Positions 1 to 9,723 are shown, numbered from the stretch's first letter. The stretch: 20,510 nucleotides of DNA from an uncultured Spongiibacteraceae bacterium (GCA_946480345.1 CAMLJR010000038.1:1-20510); one strand, 5' to 3'. Numbers and translations are program-made. The notes: generated by a model from the sequence alone, not told the origin.

Positions 1-948
1 AACCACCCGCAACTCCCGCGGCAAAGAAAACGTGATGCTTTCTTCAATCCCTGCCGCTTCGATAGGAGCGGTGGCGCCGAGTTGTTGCAGGCGGTCGATG
101 ACTTGTTTGACGAGGATTTCGGGGGCGGAGGCACCAGCGGTGATGCCGATTTGTTTTTTATTGTTCAACCAGGATGGATCGATATCGGCCGCGGAGTCGA
201 TCAGATGCGCTTCGGCGCCGATGCGTACGGCGAGTTCGCGCAGGCGGTTCGAGTTGGAGCTGTTGGGTGAGCCGACGACGAGAACGAGATCGCATTCTTG
301 TGCGAGTGATTTAACCGCGTCCTGGCGATTCTGTGTGGCGTAGCAAATATCGTCTTTGCGCGGGCCGTCGATGTGTGGAAATTTCGCACGCAATGCATCA
401 ATGATTTGCGCGGTGTCATCAACCGACAACGTGGTCTGCGTGACGTAAAACAACGATTTCGGATTTCGTACCTGCAGCGTGGCAACCTGATCGATATCTT
501 CGACCAGATAAATGTCGCCACCTTGTGCACGATCGTACTGACCCATCGTACCTTCGACTTCGGGATGACCTTTGTGCCCGATCAAAATGCATTCCTGACC
601 GGCGCGACTGTAACGCGTCACTTCCATATGCACTTTGGTGACGAGCGGGCACGTCGCGTCGAATACTTTTAAGCCGCGACGATCGGCTTCGACTCGCACC
701 GCCTGCGATACGCCGTGCGCGCTGAAAATAACAATACGGCCGTCCGGTACTTCATCGAGCTCGTCGACAAATACTGCGCCACGCTCGCGTAAATTATCGA
801 CGACGAATTTGTTGTGCACGACTTCGTGGCGCACATAAATCGGCGCTCCGAAAACATCGAGCGCGCGATTGACGATTTCGATAGCGCGATCGACACCTGC
901 GCAAAATCCGCGCGGGTTGGCAAGTTTGATCGGCAACTGTTCGCTCAT
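1..948 (-). CDS. ispH: 4-hydroxy-3-methylbut-2-enyl diphosphate reductase, 3' end cut by window edge
   Basis: IspH is the last enzyme of the MEP pathway. It reductively dehydrates HMBPP to IPP and DMAPP in the cytosol using a [4Fe-4S] cluster. The translation begins [20 protein letters not shown]. The three cluster cysteines are visible at C16 (RGFCAGV), C100 (DATCPLV) and C202 (DDICYAT). The active-site glutamate is E130 in GHPEVEGT, and the substrate-binding SPNSSNSNR stretch is near 227-235. All are offset four to five residues from the E. coli positions. All 316 codons to the window edge are open and no stop is reached. Since E. coli IspH is 316 residues long, only the last few codons should be missing. 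The ATG overlaps the fkpB stop (ATGA), which predicts translational coupling. It is the last visible gene of the ribF-ileS-lspA-fkpB-ispH operon. Confidence 0.97.
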   Translation of the reverse strand, partial: MSEQLPIKLANPRGFCAGVDRAIEIVNRALDVFGAPIYVRHEVVHNKFVVDNLRERGAVFVDELDEVPDGRIVIFSAHGVSQAVRVEADRRGLKVFDATCPLVTKVHMEVTRYSRAGQECILIGHKGHPEVEGTMGQYDRAQGGDIYLVEDIDQVATLQVRNPKSLFYVTQTTLSVDDTAQIIDALRAKFPHIDGPRKDDICYATQNRQDAVKSLAQECDLVLVVGSPNSSNSNRLRELAVRIGAEAHLIDSAADIDPSWLNNKKQIGITAGASAPEILVKQVIDRLQQLGATAPIEAAGIEESITFSLPRELRVV

Positions 949-1385
949 GCGTTCACCACATCGAGAATATCGACTTCGAAAGTAATCGTGCGCCCTGCCA
1001 GCGGATGATTGAAATCAACCACTACTTCATTGTCGTCGAAGCGACTTACCACGCCGGGCAATTCGGAATTGGCCGCATCGGCAAATGAAATCACCAAACC
1101 TTCGTGCAGTTCCAATGCCGCATCGAATTGTGAGCGCTTGAAATATTGCACATTGTTCGGATTCGGCTGACCAAAAGCGTCTTCCGGCGATACAACAAAC
1201 TTTTGCCGTGAGCCCTTTTTCAAACCAAATAATTTTCGCTCGAATCCTGGCAGCAAACTGCCATCGCCAACGGTAAATGCCGCAGGTTTTTTTTCGAACG
1301 TCGAATCAATTACATCGCCGTTTTCCAAACGCAGCGAAAAATGCAAGGTGACGCGCGTACCTTGCCCGATGACGAGATCGCTCAT
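945..1385 (-). CDS. fkpB: FKBP-type peptidyl-prolyl cis-trans isomerase, SlpA/FkpB type
   Basis: A 146-residue FKBP-fold prolyl isomerase of the SlyD/SlpA family, whose E. coli FkpB member has 149 residues. The FKBP core opens with [21 protein letters not shown]. The family hallmark [10 protein letters not shown] is at about 123-132, and the insert-in-flap domain lies between about 66 and 120. It lacks the His-rich metal-binding tail of SlyD, which favours FkpB. The likely role is cytosolic proline isomerisation or chaperoning; the in vivo substrate is unknown. The start overlaps the lspA stop as ATGA, and a strong GAGGA Shine-Dalgarno six bases upstream lies inside the lspA 3' end. Its own stop overlaps the ispH ATG in the same way. 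The lspA-fkpB-ispH order is widespread in gammaproteobacteria. Confidence 0.94.
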   Translation of the reverse strand: MSDLVIGQGTRVTLHFSLRLENGDVIDSTFEKKPAAFTVGDGSLLPGFERKLFGLKKGSRQKFVVSPEDAFGQPNPNNVQYFKRSQFDAALELHEGLVISFADAANSELPGVVSRFDDNEVVVDFNHPLAGRTITFEVDILDVVNA

Positions 1386-1897
1386 TTCGCTTCCTCGCTC
1401 GGCGAAGAATTATGGTGCTGAGGATTGAGATACATATCGAGCACCATCAATATCGCGCCGACCGTAATTGCAGAGTCGGCAACATTGAACGCCGGAAAAT
1501 AATGGTCGCCCCAATGGACCGAAACAAAATCGATCACGTAGCCTAAATGCATTCGATCGATCAAGTTACCGACCGCACCACCGAGCACCAATGCCAATGC
1601 AGCGAGCAGCAAATATTGATTCGCTTTTAATCGTGCTATCCAGATGGCGATGAACACGCTCACTACGCCGGCAATGCCCGCGAAAAACCAGCGCTGCCAA
1701 CCGCCCGCATCATGCAAGAAACTGAATGCCGCGCCGGTGTTGTGCGCCAGCGTTAAATCAAGCACCGGCAACAACTCCAACTGCTCGCCGTACTGAAACG
1801 ATTCGCTAATCCAGCGCTTCGTCAACTGATCGACAATAACGACGATAAGCGCAAGGCGATACCAATTCATCGGCAGACGCGTTTTGATTCTGAACAC
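1382..1897 (-). CDS. lspA: Lipoprotein signal peptidase (signal peptidase II)
   Basis: LspA is an inner-membrane aspartyl protease that removes the signal peptide of diacylated prolipoproteins. Four hydrophobic segments are visible. The catalytic aspartates lie in GNLIDRMHLGY and FNVADSAIT, and the N-terminal VDQLTKRW motif is typical. Start choice: I use the GTG at 1897 because AGAGGA lies six bases upstream. This start also puts the Asp of VDQLTK at residue 23, as in E. coli LspA, and gives 171 residues. An ATG at 1870 (162 residues, MNWYRLALIV...) also fits the family but has no clear Shine-Dalgarno. A TTG at 1954 touching the ileS stop would give an overlong protein. It lies downstream of ileS and overlaps fkpB by four bases. 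Confidence 0.95.
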   Translation of the reverse strand: MFRIKTRLPMNWYRLALIVVIVDQLTKRWISESFQYGEQLELLPVLDLTLAHNTGAAFSFLHDAGGWQRWFFAGIAGVVSVFIAIWIARLKANQYLLLAALALVLGGAVGNLIDRMHLGYVIDFVSVHWGDHYFPAFNVADSAITVGAILMVLDMYLNPQHHNSSPSEEAK

Positions 1898-1950
1898 ACA
1901 ATTTCCTCTAAGACAGCGCACCCGCGTGGCAAGCGGAATGCCGTAATAAA

Positions 1951-4830
1951 TCAAGCGTAACGACGCTGCTCGCCGTTACCATCAACGTTTTCTATGCAGC
2001 GACCGCACAAATCCGGATGTTGCACATATTTGCCAACGTCGGCGGTGTGATGCCAGCAACGCGCGCATTTTGTCTTTGTGGTTTTCGCTATCGATACCGA
2101 TAAACCTTCGATGTCGGTAACCACGGCATTTTGCGCATCGGTCAATGGCTTCACCGTCGCGGACGAAGTAATGAGCACGAACCGCAATTCATCGCCTATC
2201 GATTGCAATTGCTGCGCAAGTTGGCCGTCGCAATACAACGTAATTTCCGCTTCGAGCGTGCCGCCAATCGAGCCGTCTTTACGCTGAGCCTCCAGCACCT
2301 TATTCACAGCGGCTTTCACCGCCATGATCTGTTGCCAGAACGTTTCGCCAAACGTTTCACCGTCGCGCAGCAACTGCAGGTGCGCGTACCACTCGGCAAC
2401 AAAAACTGTTTCTGCGCGCCGTGCGATTGTTTTGCTTTCCGGATGTTCTTTACCGGCCTCTTGATTACCGGGGATGGCTTGCCATAACTCGTCGGCAGTA
2501 AAGCTCAATACCGGAGCAATCCAGCGCACGAGCGCTTCAATGATGTGATACAGCGCGGTCTGTGCCGAACGACGCGGCAAACTATTCGTGCCGCAGGTGT
2601 ATTGGCGATCTTTAATAATATCGAGATAAAAGCCGCCCAGTTCGGTTACGCAGAAGTTATGCACTTTCTGATACACAAGGTGGAATTGATACGCGTCGTA
2701 TGCGGAAATAATTTCCTGCTGCAAACGATACGCAGCGTCGATTGCCCAGCGGTCGAGCGCGATCATTTCATCGAAAGGAACCGCGTGCTGCGCCGGATCG
2801 AAGCCATTTAAATTCGCGAGCAGAAAACGTGCGGTGTTGCGAATGCGACGATACGAATCGCCCGTGCGCTTGAAAATTTCATCCGACACGACCATTTCGT
2901 TGCGGTAATCGGTCGCCGCCACCCATAGCCGCAGAATATCGGCGCCGAGTGTTTTCATCACCGCTTGTGGCGCGATCACATTGCCAAGCGATTTCGACAT
3001 TTTGCGGCCTTGCTGATCGACGGTAAAACCGTGCGTCAGCACACCGCGATACGGCGCGCTGCCATTGATTGCAATTGCCGTCAGCAATGACGATTGAAAC
3101 CAGCCGCGATGCTGATCGGAACCTTCAAGATATAAATCGGCGGGATATTGCAGCTCGTTGCGTTGTTGCAAAACCGCAAAGTGCGTAATACCCGAATCGA
3201 ACCAGACATCGAGCGTATCGCTTACTTTGTCGTAATGCGCTGCATCGGCACCGAGCCATTCGTCACTGGCTAAAAGGTCGCAACTCAATTCAAACCACGC
3301 ATCGATGCCTTTCTGCTCGACGCGCTGTGCAACTTGTTCGATTAACTCCTGCGTACGCGGATGCAATTCCGCTGTTTCTTTATGCACGAACAGTGCAATC
3401 GGCACACCCCACGTGCGCTGACGCGAAATACACCAGTCCGGGCGATCCTGCATCATGCCGTCGATACGCGCTTTACCCCACGCCGGCATCCACTCGACGT
3501 TATCCGATGCCGCCAGCGCGTCTTTCAGCAAATTGTTTTGCGACATGCTGATAAACCACTGCGGCGTGGCACGAAAAATAATCGGCGTCTTGTGGCGCCA
3601 GCAATGCGGATAACTGTGTTGCAGCGGCTGGTAATGCAGTAATGCGCCGCGCTCGCGCAACGTTTCGATCACCGCGTCATTGGCTTTGAAAACATGCTGA
3701 CCGGCGAAAATCGGCGTATCCGGCAGGAACACACCGTTCGCGCCAACCGGATTCAAAATCGCAAGACCGTATTTCTTGCCAACGATAAAGTCGTCCTGAC
3801 CATGACCCGGTGCAGTATGTACGGCGCCTGTGCCCGCATCGGTCGTGACGTGATCGCCGAGAATGATCGGTACTTGTCGCTCGTAAAATGGATGTTGCAG
3901 CAACGCGCTCTCTAACACATTGCCTTTGGCGCGCCCGACGATTTCGTAACGATCAACGCCGTAACGCTTCATCGCCGCGCCTTCGAGCGCTTCGGCAAGC
4001 ACAAGCAGCCACGATTTATTTTCCTGGCTAAAGCGAACCAGCACGTAATCGAGTTCGGCGTTCAACGCCACCGCGAGATTCGCAGGTAATGTCCACGGTG
4101 TCGTCGTCCATATCGCAACCGCTGCTTCACCTTCAATAGTCGAATCCACACCGAAGCGTTTTAACAAATCCGCACGATCAACCGCAGCGAATGCCACATC
4201 GATTGCCGGCGAGGTTTTGTCTTGATATTCCACTTCGGCTTCCGCCAGTGCGGATGCGCAATCCAGACACCAGTGCACCGGCTTGAAACCTTTTTGCAGA
4301 TGACCATTCGCGGCAATTTTGCCGAGCGCGCGAATTTCGTCGGCTTCGAATTTGAAATTCATCGTCAGATACGGCGCATCCCAATCGCCGACGATGCCGA
4401 GCCGTTTGAAATCCTCGCGCTGACCATTCACCTGCTGCTGCGCGTATTGACGACAGAAATTGCGGAAGGTCGCGGCATCGATTTTCGCGCCGGCCTTGCC
4501 GTGCTTTTTCTCGACATTCAATTCAATCGGCAAGCCGTGGCAATCCCACCCCGGCACATACGGCGCATCGAACCCGCTCAGCGTTTTCGCTTTGACGATA
4601 ATGTCTTTCAGAATTTTGTTGACCGCGTGACCGATGTGAATATCGCCGTTCGCGTACGGTGGGCCGTCATGCAGAATGAATTTTTCGCGGCCGGCGCGCG
4701 CGCGCCGAATCGTTTCGTACAGCTTTTGCTCGTACCAGCGCTTCAGCGTTTCGGGCTCGCGTGTCGCCAGGTTCGCTTTCATCGCAAATTCGGTTTCAGG
4801 CAAATTTAACGTGTGCTTGTAATCGGTCAT
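1951..4830 (-). CDS. ileS: Isoleucyl-tRNA synthetase
   Basis: A 959-residue class Ia aminoacyl-tRNA synthetase that charges tRNA-Ile and edits valine; E. coli IleS has 938 residues. The Rossmann catalytic core shows HIGH at 65-68 ([10 protein letters not shown]) and KMSKS at 610-614 ([10 protein letters not shown]). The CP1 editing domain includes [11 protein letters not shown] at 241-251 and [15 protein letters not shown] at 333-347. The C-terminal zinc finger has two Cys pairs, CARC and CGRC, and the protein ends [13 protein letters not shown]. It is a bacterial-type enzyme with the zinc-binding tail, apparently intact and complete. The gene starts 26 bases after ribF with only a weak Shine-Dalgarno (GAG), and it precedes lspA. 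I see no T-box in front of it, as expected outside Gram-positives. Confidence 0.98.
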   Translation of the reverse strand: MTDYKHTLNLPETEFAMKANLATREPETLKRWYEQKLYETIRRARAGREKFILHDGPPYANGDIHIGHAVNKILKDIIVKAKTLSGFDAPYVPGWDCHGLPIELNVEKKHGKAGAKIDAATFRNFCRQYAQQQVNGQREDFKRLGIVGDWDAPYLTMNFKFEADEIRALGKIAANGHLQKGFKPVHWCLDCASALAEAEVEYQDKTSPAIDVAFAAVDRADLLKRFGVDSTIEGEAAVAIWTTTPWTLPANLAVALNAELDYVLVRFSQENKSWLLVLAEALEGAAMKRYGVDRYEIVGRAKGNVLESALLQHPFYERQVPIILGDHVTTDAGTGAVHTAPGHGQDDFIVGKKYGLAILNPVGANGVFLPDTPIFAGQHVFKANDAVIETLRERGALLHYQPLQHSYPHCWRHKTPIIFRATPQWFISMSQNNLLKDALAASDNVEWMPAWGKARIDGMMQDRPDWCISRQRTWGVPIALFVHKETAELHPRTQELIEQVAQRVEQKGIDAWFELSCDLLASDEWLGADAAHYDKVSDTLDVWFDSGITHFAVLQQRNELQYPADLYLEGSDQHRGWFQSSLLTAIAINGSAPYRGVLTHGFTVDQQGRKMSKSLGNVIAPQAVMKTLGADILRLWVAATDYRNEMVVSDEIFKRTGDSYRRIRNTARFLLANLNGFDPAQHAVPFDEMIALDRWAIDAAYRLQQEIISAYDAYQFHLVYQKVHNFCVTELGGFYLDIIKDRQYTCGTNSLPRRSAQTALYHIIEALVRWIAPVLSFTADELWQAIPGNQEAGKEHPESKTIARRAETVFVAEWYAHLQLLRDGETFGETFWQQIMAVKAAVNKVLEAQRKDGSIGGTLEAEITLYCDGQLAQQLQSIGDELRFVLITSSATVKPLTDAQNAVVTDIEGLSVSIAKTTKTKCARCWHHTADVGKYVQHPDLCGRCIENVDGNGEQRRYA

Positions 4831-4856
4831 AAAAACTCAGTCGGGGATTAAAACAG

Positions 4857-5804
4857 TTAGATACGGAAATAATCGCGGCCGGCGGCCATATCGCTTTCGA
4901 TCTGTCGCTTCAACTGATCGAGCGAGTCGAATTTGATTTCATCGCGCAGTTTTTTGCGAAACACGACGCTGATATTGCGGTGATACAAATTGCCGGAAAA
5001 ATCGAAAATGTGGACTTCGAGAATCGCCTTGGTCAGATCGCCGATGGTCGGGCGCGTGCCGACATTTGCCACACCCCGCAATACATGGGGGCTCGCGCCG
5101 TTAATTTCCACCGCCCCTGTTATCTCAACTGCGTAGACGCCCGACAATGGCGCGCGCAGCCGGCGCAAATTCAGATTCGCCGTCGGCACGCCGATAGTGC
5201 GGCCGAGCTGTTGGCCGAACATCACGCGCCCGCTGATCGAATACGGCCGGCCGAGCAGATCTTCGGCGAGCGCGAAATCCGATTGCTCCAGCGCAGCGCG
5301 AATACGCGTGCTGCTGATGCGCTCGCCATCTTCGACCACCGATTGCGTCGCGACCACATCGAAACCGAAGCGCGCGCCGGCTTCCTGCAAAAACGCAAAA
5401 TCGCCCGCGCGGTTTTTGCCGAAATGCAGATCATCGCCGACGACGATATACCGCGCGCCGAGCCCTTCGACGAACACGCGACGCACGAATTCCTCGGCAC
5501 CCATTTCGCTGAGCGCGCGATCAAAGCGGATACGCAACACGCGATCGATGCCGAGTTCGCGCAAGGCCAGAAATTTTTCGTAAAAACTCATCAACCGCGC
5601 CGGCGATTGCAGCGGTGCAAAAAATTCGCGCGGCAGCGGTTCGAACAATACGACGGTGACCGGCAATTGCAGCTTACGGCCCTTTTCGATCAGCCGTTGC
5701 AGCACGGCGCGGTGACCGCGATGCACGCCGTCGAAGGCGCCGATCGTCGCGACGCAGCCACGATGGCGAGGGCGCAGATTGTGCAGACCGCGAATCAATT
5801 CCAT
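4857..5804 (-). CDS. ribF: Bifunctional riboflavin kinase / FAD synthetase
   Basis: RibF phosphorylates riboflavin to FMN and adenylylates FMN to FAD. It has 315 residues (E. coli 313). The N-terminal nucleotidyltransferase domain carries GAFDGVHRGH at 22-31 and ISSTRIR at 163-169. The C-terminal flavokinase domain shows GRTIGVPTANL at 201-211, GVYAVE at 222-227 and GVANVGTRPT at 244-253. It is the first gene of the ribF-ileS-lspA-fkpB-ispH operon. murJ ends 107 bases upstream, and this gap has a TATAAT hexamer. The ATG start is preceded by a modest GAG about eight bases upstream. Confidence 0.97.
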   Translation of the reverse strand: MELIRGLHNLRPRHRGCVATIGAFDGVHRGHRAVLQRLIEKGRKLQLPVTVVLFEPLPREFFAPLQSPARLMSFYEKFLALRELGIDRVLRIRFDRALSEMGAEEFVRRVFVEGLGARYIVVGDDLHFGKNRAGDFAFLQEAGARFGFDVVATQSVVEDGERISSTRIRAALEQSDFALAEDLLGRPYSISGRVMFGQQLGRTIGVPTANLNLRRLRAPLSGVYAVEITGAVEINGASPHVLRGVANVGTRPTIGDLTKAILEVHIFDFSGNLYHRNISVVFRKKLRDEIKFDSLDQLKRQIESDMAAGRDYFRI

Positions 5805-5858
5805 CGCATGCTCGTCATTGGAGGGATGCCGCCGGACTCAGGCAGCGCAGGGGCGGCG

Positions 5859-5864
5859 ATTATA
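5859..5864 (-). promoter_or_regulatory. Candidate -10 box for the ribF-ileS-lspA-fkpB-ispH operon
   Basis: On the minus strand the murJ-ribF gap contains an exact TATAAT (plus strand ATTATA). It would give transcription starting near 5852 and a leader of roughly 48 bases before the ribF ATG. No good -35 is present at 16-18 bases (GCCATC at 17), so the promoter may be weak or activator-dependent, or the hexamer may be chance. Read-through from murJ is also possible because the genes are co-directional. Confidence 0.4.
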
Positions 5865-5911
5865 ACGTAGTCACTCGCAGCGATGGCTAACGGCGGCCTG
5901 CTTGCGCCTCA

Positions 5912-7492
5912 TCAGATCGACGGCCCGCGTAGATCCTTGATACGCAGACCCATGGCGAACAGCACCCCGGCGTATACCGCGATCCCGGCCCCACACAGGG
6001 CAAGCAGTACCGGCACGCGCTGCCACCATGACCAGCCGAGCCACACGGCATCGCCTGGATCGGCCAGCCACAAGAGCGACCCCATAGCGGTACACGCCAG
6101 CGTCAGCTTGAGGGCAAACGCGCGCCAACCGGGCTGGGGAATGTAGATACGCTGTTTCAGCAGGCCGCGCGCGAGCAGACCGGCGTTAACCCACGCCGCC
6201 AGCGCCGTGGCGAGCGCCAATCCGACATGGCCCATTTTGAGACTCATATGCAGCGGCACAACCAGAATCAGGTTGAACACCATATTCGCGACCATCGCGA
6301 TCACGCCGATACGCACCGGCGTGCGCACGTCCTGACGCGCGTAAAAGCCGGGTGCCAGCACCTTGATCAGCATAAAAGCGCTGAGCCCGATCGAAATCGC
6401 CGCGAGCGCATACGACGACATCTGCACATCGCGCTCGGTGGTTTCTCCGTAGCGGAACAACGCCAGCTGAATCGAATGGCCGATCAACAACAGCGCGACC
6501 GACGCCGGCATGCCGATCAACAACACCAAGCGAACACCCCAATCGAGCGTGCGCGAGAAACTTTGCATCGACGCGCTGGCCTGATCGCGCGACAGGCTCG
6601 GCAGGATCACCGTGCCGATCGCCACCGCGAACACGCCGAGCGGCAATTCGTGCAGTCGATCCGACAGATACAGCCATGACACACTACCGGCAGGTAAAAA
6701 CGAGGCGATCACGGTGCCGAGCAGCAAATTGATCTGGCTGACCGACACCCCGAACAGAGCCGGCCCCATCAACATCAATATGCGGCGCACACCTTCATCG
6801 CGCGGCTGCCAGCGCGGGCGCGGCAACAAATTCAACTGCATCAGAAACGGCCACTGGAATAAATACTGCGCGACGCCCGCCAACAGCACCCCCCACGCCA
6901 ATGCATACAGCGGCTGCTCGAACCAACGACCGGCGAAATACGCAGCGCCGATCAGCACCACATTGAGCAGCACCGGTGCAAATGCGGGCGCGCCGAAGCG
7001 GCCATAGCTGTTCAGAATCGCACCGGAAAAACCGGTCATCGAAATCAGGAACAAATACGGAAACGTAATGCGAATGAGATCGCTGGTCAGCGCAAATTTC
7101 GCCGGATCGTTCGCATAGCCCGGCGCAAACAGCCCCGCAACCAGCGGCGCCGCAACGACGGCGAGCACGCTCACCGCAATCAGACTCGACCCGAGCACAC
7201 CGGAGACGCGATCGACCAGATCGCGTACATCCTGAAAACTGCGTTGCTGGCGGTATTCCGACAGCACCGGCACGAACGCCTGCGCGAATGCGCCTTCGGC
7301 AAATAATCGACGCAGGAAATTCGGAATGCGAAACGCGATATAAAACGGATCAGTCGAGGGCCCAACGCCGATAAAAATGCTGAAGCAAATGTCGCGCGCC
7401 AAACCGAGTACACGCGACAGCATGGTCAACAGGCTGACCATGAAACTGCTGCGCAACAGGCCACGAGCTTTTTGGGGTTCGGCAGAGGTCAT
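5912..7492 (-). CDS. murJ: Lipid II flippase MurJ (MviN)
   Basis: MurJ is an inner-membrane MOP-superfamily transporter that flips lipid II for peptidoglycan synthesis. It has 526 residues (E. coli 511) and many hydrophobic helices, consistent with the expected 14. Essential charged residues are conserved with a constant offset of nine from E. coli: R27 and R33 in SRVLGLARD, D48 in GPSTDPF and R61 in NFLRRLFAEGAFAQAF. The cavity arginine lies in LYLSDRLHELPLGVF. The gene starts 15 bases after thpR and is the last gene of the ABC exporter-pyrB-nudF-thpR-murJ run. In many relatives murJ neighbours ribF, as here. I found no terminator between murJ and ribF. Confidence 0.97.
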   Translation of the reverse strand: MTSAEPQKARGLLRSSFMVSLLTMLSRVLGLARDICFSIFIGVGPSTDPFYIAFRIPNFLRRLFAEGAFAQAFVPVLSEYRQQRSFQDVRDLVDRVSGVLGSSLIAVSVLAVVAAPLVAGLFAPGYANDPAKFALTSDLIRITFPYLFLISMTGFSGAILNSYGRFGAPAFAPVLLNVVLIGAAYFAGRWFEQPLYALAWGVLLAGVAQYLFQWPFLMQLNLLPRPRWQPRDEGVRRILMLMGPALFGVSVSQINLLLGTVIASFLPAGSVSWLYLSDRLHELPLGVFAVAIGTVILPSLSRDQASASMQSFSRTLDWGVRLVLLIGMPASVALLLIGHSIQLALFRYGETTERDVQMSSYALAAISIGLSAFMLIKVLAPGFYARQDVRTPVRIGVIAMVANMVFNLILVVPLHMSLKMGHVGLALATALAAWVNAGLLARGLLKQRIYIPQPGWRAFALKLTLACTAMGSLLWLADPGDAVWLGWSWWQRVPVLLALCGAGIAVYAGVLFAMGLRIKDLRGPSI

Positions 7493-7507
7493 CGTGTCAT
7501 CTTGGAT

Positions 7508-8077
7508 TTATTTTTTAAAAAATGCGGGCGCGGGTGGATTCAAATCCCGCTGCCAAATGGGTCGATAGCGCGTTTCGCCGCGTTCGCGCTCGCTGCGGTA
7601 CAACGCCAGCGTATCAACATCGATGTGCACACGGCACGGCGGCAAACTTAAATCGAAAATTTCTACGCCGCGTTCGAGCCGCATCAACGTCACATGCGGG
7701 CGCAGCGGTTTGCCATCGAAATTAATTCCGAGATCGCGCAAGCCGGATCCAAGCTCTTTGCGCAATGGCGGCAGTGCGCCGGCGTTTTCCGCGACTGCCG
7801 CGAGCAGGCGCGGACGGCTCGGGGTCGGCCACCATTGCAAACTATCGAGCATTAACGTGCTGCATTCGTGATTCGCTGCAACTCGCTCGCCGAGTTCACT
7901 TAACGCTGATACGTATTTGCCTTCGGTTTCGCCGAGAAATGCGAGCGTGATATGCCAGTTGCGTTCATCGACCCAATGCCAACCGCGCTGCGTTTGCAGA
8001 CGCGCGCACAGCGCCGACAAGACCGCCGTATTCTCGGGCGGAATTGGCACCGCAAAAAACAAACGCATCAGCGCCAT
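7508..8077 (-). CDS. thpR: RNA 2',3'-cyclic phosphodiesterase (2'-5' RNA ligase family, 2H phosphoesterase)
   Basis: ThpR opens 2',3'-cyclic phosphate ends of RNA to 2'-phosphates and can reversibly form 2'-5' linkages in vitro. The two catalytic HxT motifs of the 2H superfamily are clear: HIT at 42-44 (WHITLAFLG) and HVT at 128-130 (RPHVTLMR). The length of 189 residues is close to the usual 175-190. There are two candidate starts. The first is ATG 8077 (MALMRLFFAV), overlapping nudF by ten bases. The second is ATG 8068 (MRLFFAVPIP), a TGATG junction that matches the usual family N-terminus. Neither has a strong Shine-Dalgarno, so expression probably relies on coupling to nudF. It lies upstream of murJ, 15 bases apart. 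Confidence 0.93.
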   Translation of the reverse strand: MALMRLFFAVPIPPENTAVLSALCARLQTQRGWHWVDERNWHITLAFLGETEGKYVSALSELGERVAANHECSTLMLDSLQWWPTPSRPRLLAAVAENAGALPPLRKELGSGLRDLGINFDGKPLRPHVTLMRLERGVEIFDLSLPPCRVHIDVDTLALYRSERERGETRYRPIWQRDLNPPAPAFFKK

Positions 8078-8682
8078 TGCTCGCGCAGACGTTGCCGATG
8101 CAATTGCAGCCAGTGCAACGCGATGATCGTCGGCGCGTTTTGCAATTCGCCACGTTGCAACATCAACAATGCTTCATCGACCGCAACGACATGCACGCGA
8201 ATATCCTCGCCCTCTTCCGGCAAACCGAAAACGCCGCCCGCCTGCTGCAGATCGCAATGGCCGCAATACAGCGAGAAATATTCGTTGTTGCCGCCGGGGC
8301 TCGAAAAATATTCGCAGACGAATTCCATCTCTTTAATATCGCAGCCCGCCTCTTCGACGGCTTCGCGGCGCGCAACTTGTTCGGCGCTTTCGTCGCTGTC
8401 GATCAATCCCGCGACCAATTCGAGCAACCAAGGATTGTTGTTGCGCTTCATTGCACCGACACGAAATTGTTCGACCAGTGCGATTTCGTCGCGGCGTGGA
8501 TCGTAAAGCAATACGCCGACCGCATCATGCCGTAACACCAATTCACGGCGTAACGTCGGGCTCCATGAGCCATCGAATTTACGATGACGCAAGTGCAATT
8601 CCCGCACTTTAAAAAAGCCATCGTAAGCGCTCGTGTCGCTGACCACTTCGACGTCATCGCGCGTGAACGACGAGCGTTTCAT
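8068..8682 (-). CDS. nudF: ADP-ribose pyrophosphatase (Nudix)
   Basis: NudF hydrolyses ADP-ribose to AMP and ribose 5-phosphate, limiting free ADP-ribose in the cytosol. It has 204 residues (E. coli NudF 209). The Nudix box fits GX5EX7REUXEEXGU at 92-114: G92, E98, REAVEEAGC 106-114. The ADP-ribose pyrophosphatase signature SSPGG is at 127-131, and the upstream LVEQFRVGA and LLELVAGLID segments match the NudF subfamily. It is translationally coupled on both sides: TGATG with pyrB upstream, and a one- or ten-base overlap with thpR downstream. The thpR neighbour hints at shared ADP-ribose/RNA-end metabolism, but that is inference. Confidence 0.94.
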   Translation of the reverse strand: MKRSSFTRDDVEVVSDTSAYDGFFKVRELHLRHRKFDGSWSPTLRRELVLRHDAVGVLLYDPRRDEIALVEQFRVGAMKRNNNPWLLELVAGLIDSDESAEQVARREAVEEAGCDIKEMEFVCEYFSSPGGNNEYFSLYCGHCDLQQAGGVFGLPEEGEDIRVHVVAVDEALLMLQRGELQNAPTIIALHWLQLHRQRLREQWR

Positions 8683-9698
8683 CAGAAGCGCCGCTCGGTA
8701 TACCAGTTAACGTCGCGTGCGTGCGTATCGACTTGATCGGCGACATCGAGAATCAACGCGAACAACGCCATCCGCACCAGAATGCCGTTATCGGCCTGCC
8801 GAAAAATCGCCAGATTCGGATTGTCGTTCAGATCGTTATCGAGTTCGTTCGCCTCGGCGCGCGAATCACGCGGCAATGGATGCATGATCACGGTGTTCGG
8901 TTTGCAGTACTGCGTGTAAACCGCCTGATTCAATCGATAACGGCCGCGATACAACATCGCTTCTTCGGCATTCGCAAAACGCTCGGCCTGAATGCGTGTC
9001 GCGTATGCAATATCAACGTGCGAGAGACTTTGCTCCATGTTGTCCGATTCGACCACGCGATGCCCCGCGCTGCGCAGCTGTTCGACGATTTCCCCAGGCA
9101 TGCGCAATTCGTTCGGCGAAATCAATGTCACTGTGACGTTATTGAATAGCGATAGCAATTTGCACAGCGAGTGCACCGTGCGGCCGTATTTCAAATCGCC
9201 GATCATGCCGATGCTGAGCCCATCGACGCCGACATGGCCGTGATGTTCGAGTTCTTTTTTAATCGTGTACAAATCCAACAACGCCTGGCTCGGATGCTCG
9301 TTCGCCCCGTCGCCGCCGTTGATCACCGGTACGCGCGACGATTGCGCGAACTCGGCAACCGACCCCGCCTGCGGGTGACGCATCACGATCACATCGCTGT
9401 AGCCCGACAACACGCGCGCGGTGTCGTGCAGCGATTCGCCTTTAGTCAGCGATGTCGCCTCGAAGCCGGTGGTTTCGCGCACTTCGCCACCGAGCAAATT
9501 GAATGCGCAGCCGAAGCTCACGCGCGTGCGCGTCGACGATTCAAAAAACATGCTGCCGAGAATCGCACCGTCTAACACTTTCGTTATGCGGCGACGATGC
9601 GCATACGGCTCCATGCGATCGGCAACGGCAAATAATTTTTCGATGTCGCCGCGTTCGAACTGGCTGATCGAGACGACATGGCTACCGGGAAATTTCAT
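8682..9698 (-). CDS. pyrB: Aspartate carbamoyltransferase catalytic subunit
   Basis: PyrB condenses carbamoyl phosphate with aspartate in pyrimidine synthesis. Numbered from the ATG at 9698 (MKFPGSHVVS...), the carbamoyl-phosphate loop is FFESSTRTR 51-59. The mobile-loop lysine is in LTKGE near 85-88. HPSQAL is at 135-140, GDLKYGRTVHSL at 167-178 and HPLPR at 273-277. These distinguish it from ornithine carbamoyltransferase. Length is 338 residues against 311 in E. coli, with extra residues at the C terminus (VDTHARDVNWYTERRF). Start choice: GAGGA lies six bases before ATG 9698. A second ATG at 9716 also has AGAGGA, but only about four bases away and inside a hairpin. No pyrI or pyrC' follows; nudF does, at a TGATG junction. 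Confidence 0.95.
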   Translation of the reverse strand: MKFPGSHVVSISQFERGDIEKLFAVADRMEPYAHRRRITKVLDGAILGSMFFESSTRTRVSFGCAFNLLGGEVRETTGFEATSLTKGESLHDTARVLSGYSDVIVMRHPQAGSVAEFAQSSRVPVINGGDGANEHPSQALLDLYTIKKELEHHGHVGVDGLSIGMIGDLKYGRTVHSLCKLLSLFNNVTVTLISPNELRMPGEIVEQLRSAGHRVVESDNMEQSLSHVDIAYATRIQAERFANAEEAMLYRGRYRLNQAVYTQYCKPNTVIMHPLPRDSRAEANELDNDLNDNPNLAIFRQADNGILVRMALFALILDVADQVDTHARDVNWYTERRF

Positions 9699-9723
9699 GG
9701 TGTGTCCTCGCGACATTATTCCT

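Noticed and set aside
4222..4809. 195-codon plus-strand open frame inside ileS
   Set aside because: It is antisense to the conserved N-terminal part of IleS, with no independent support.
4980..5870. 296-codon plus-strand open frame across ribF
   Set aside because: It is a shadow of ribF on the opposite strand, rich in Arg/Ala/His with no family features. The minus-strand RibF is certain.
8682..9698. Ornithine carbamoyltransferase instead of aspartate carbamoyltransferase
   Set aside because: GDLKYGRTVHSL and HPSQALLDLYTI are the aspartate enzyme signatures, and no arginine genes are nearby.
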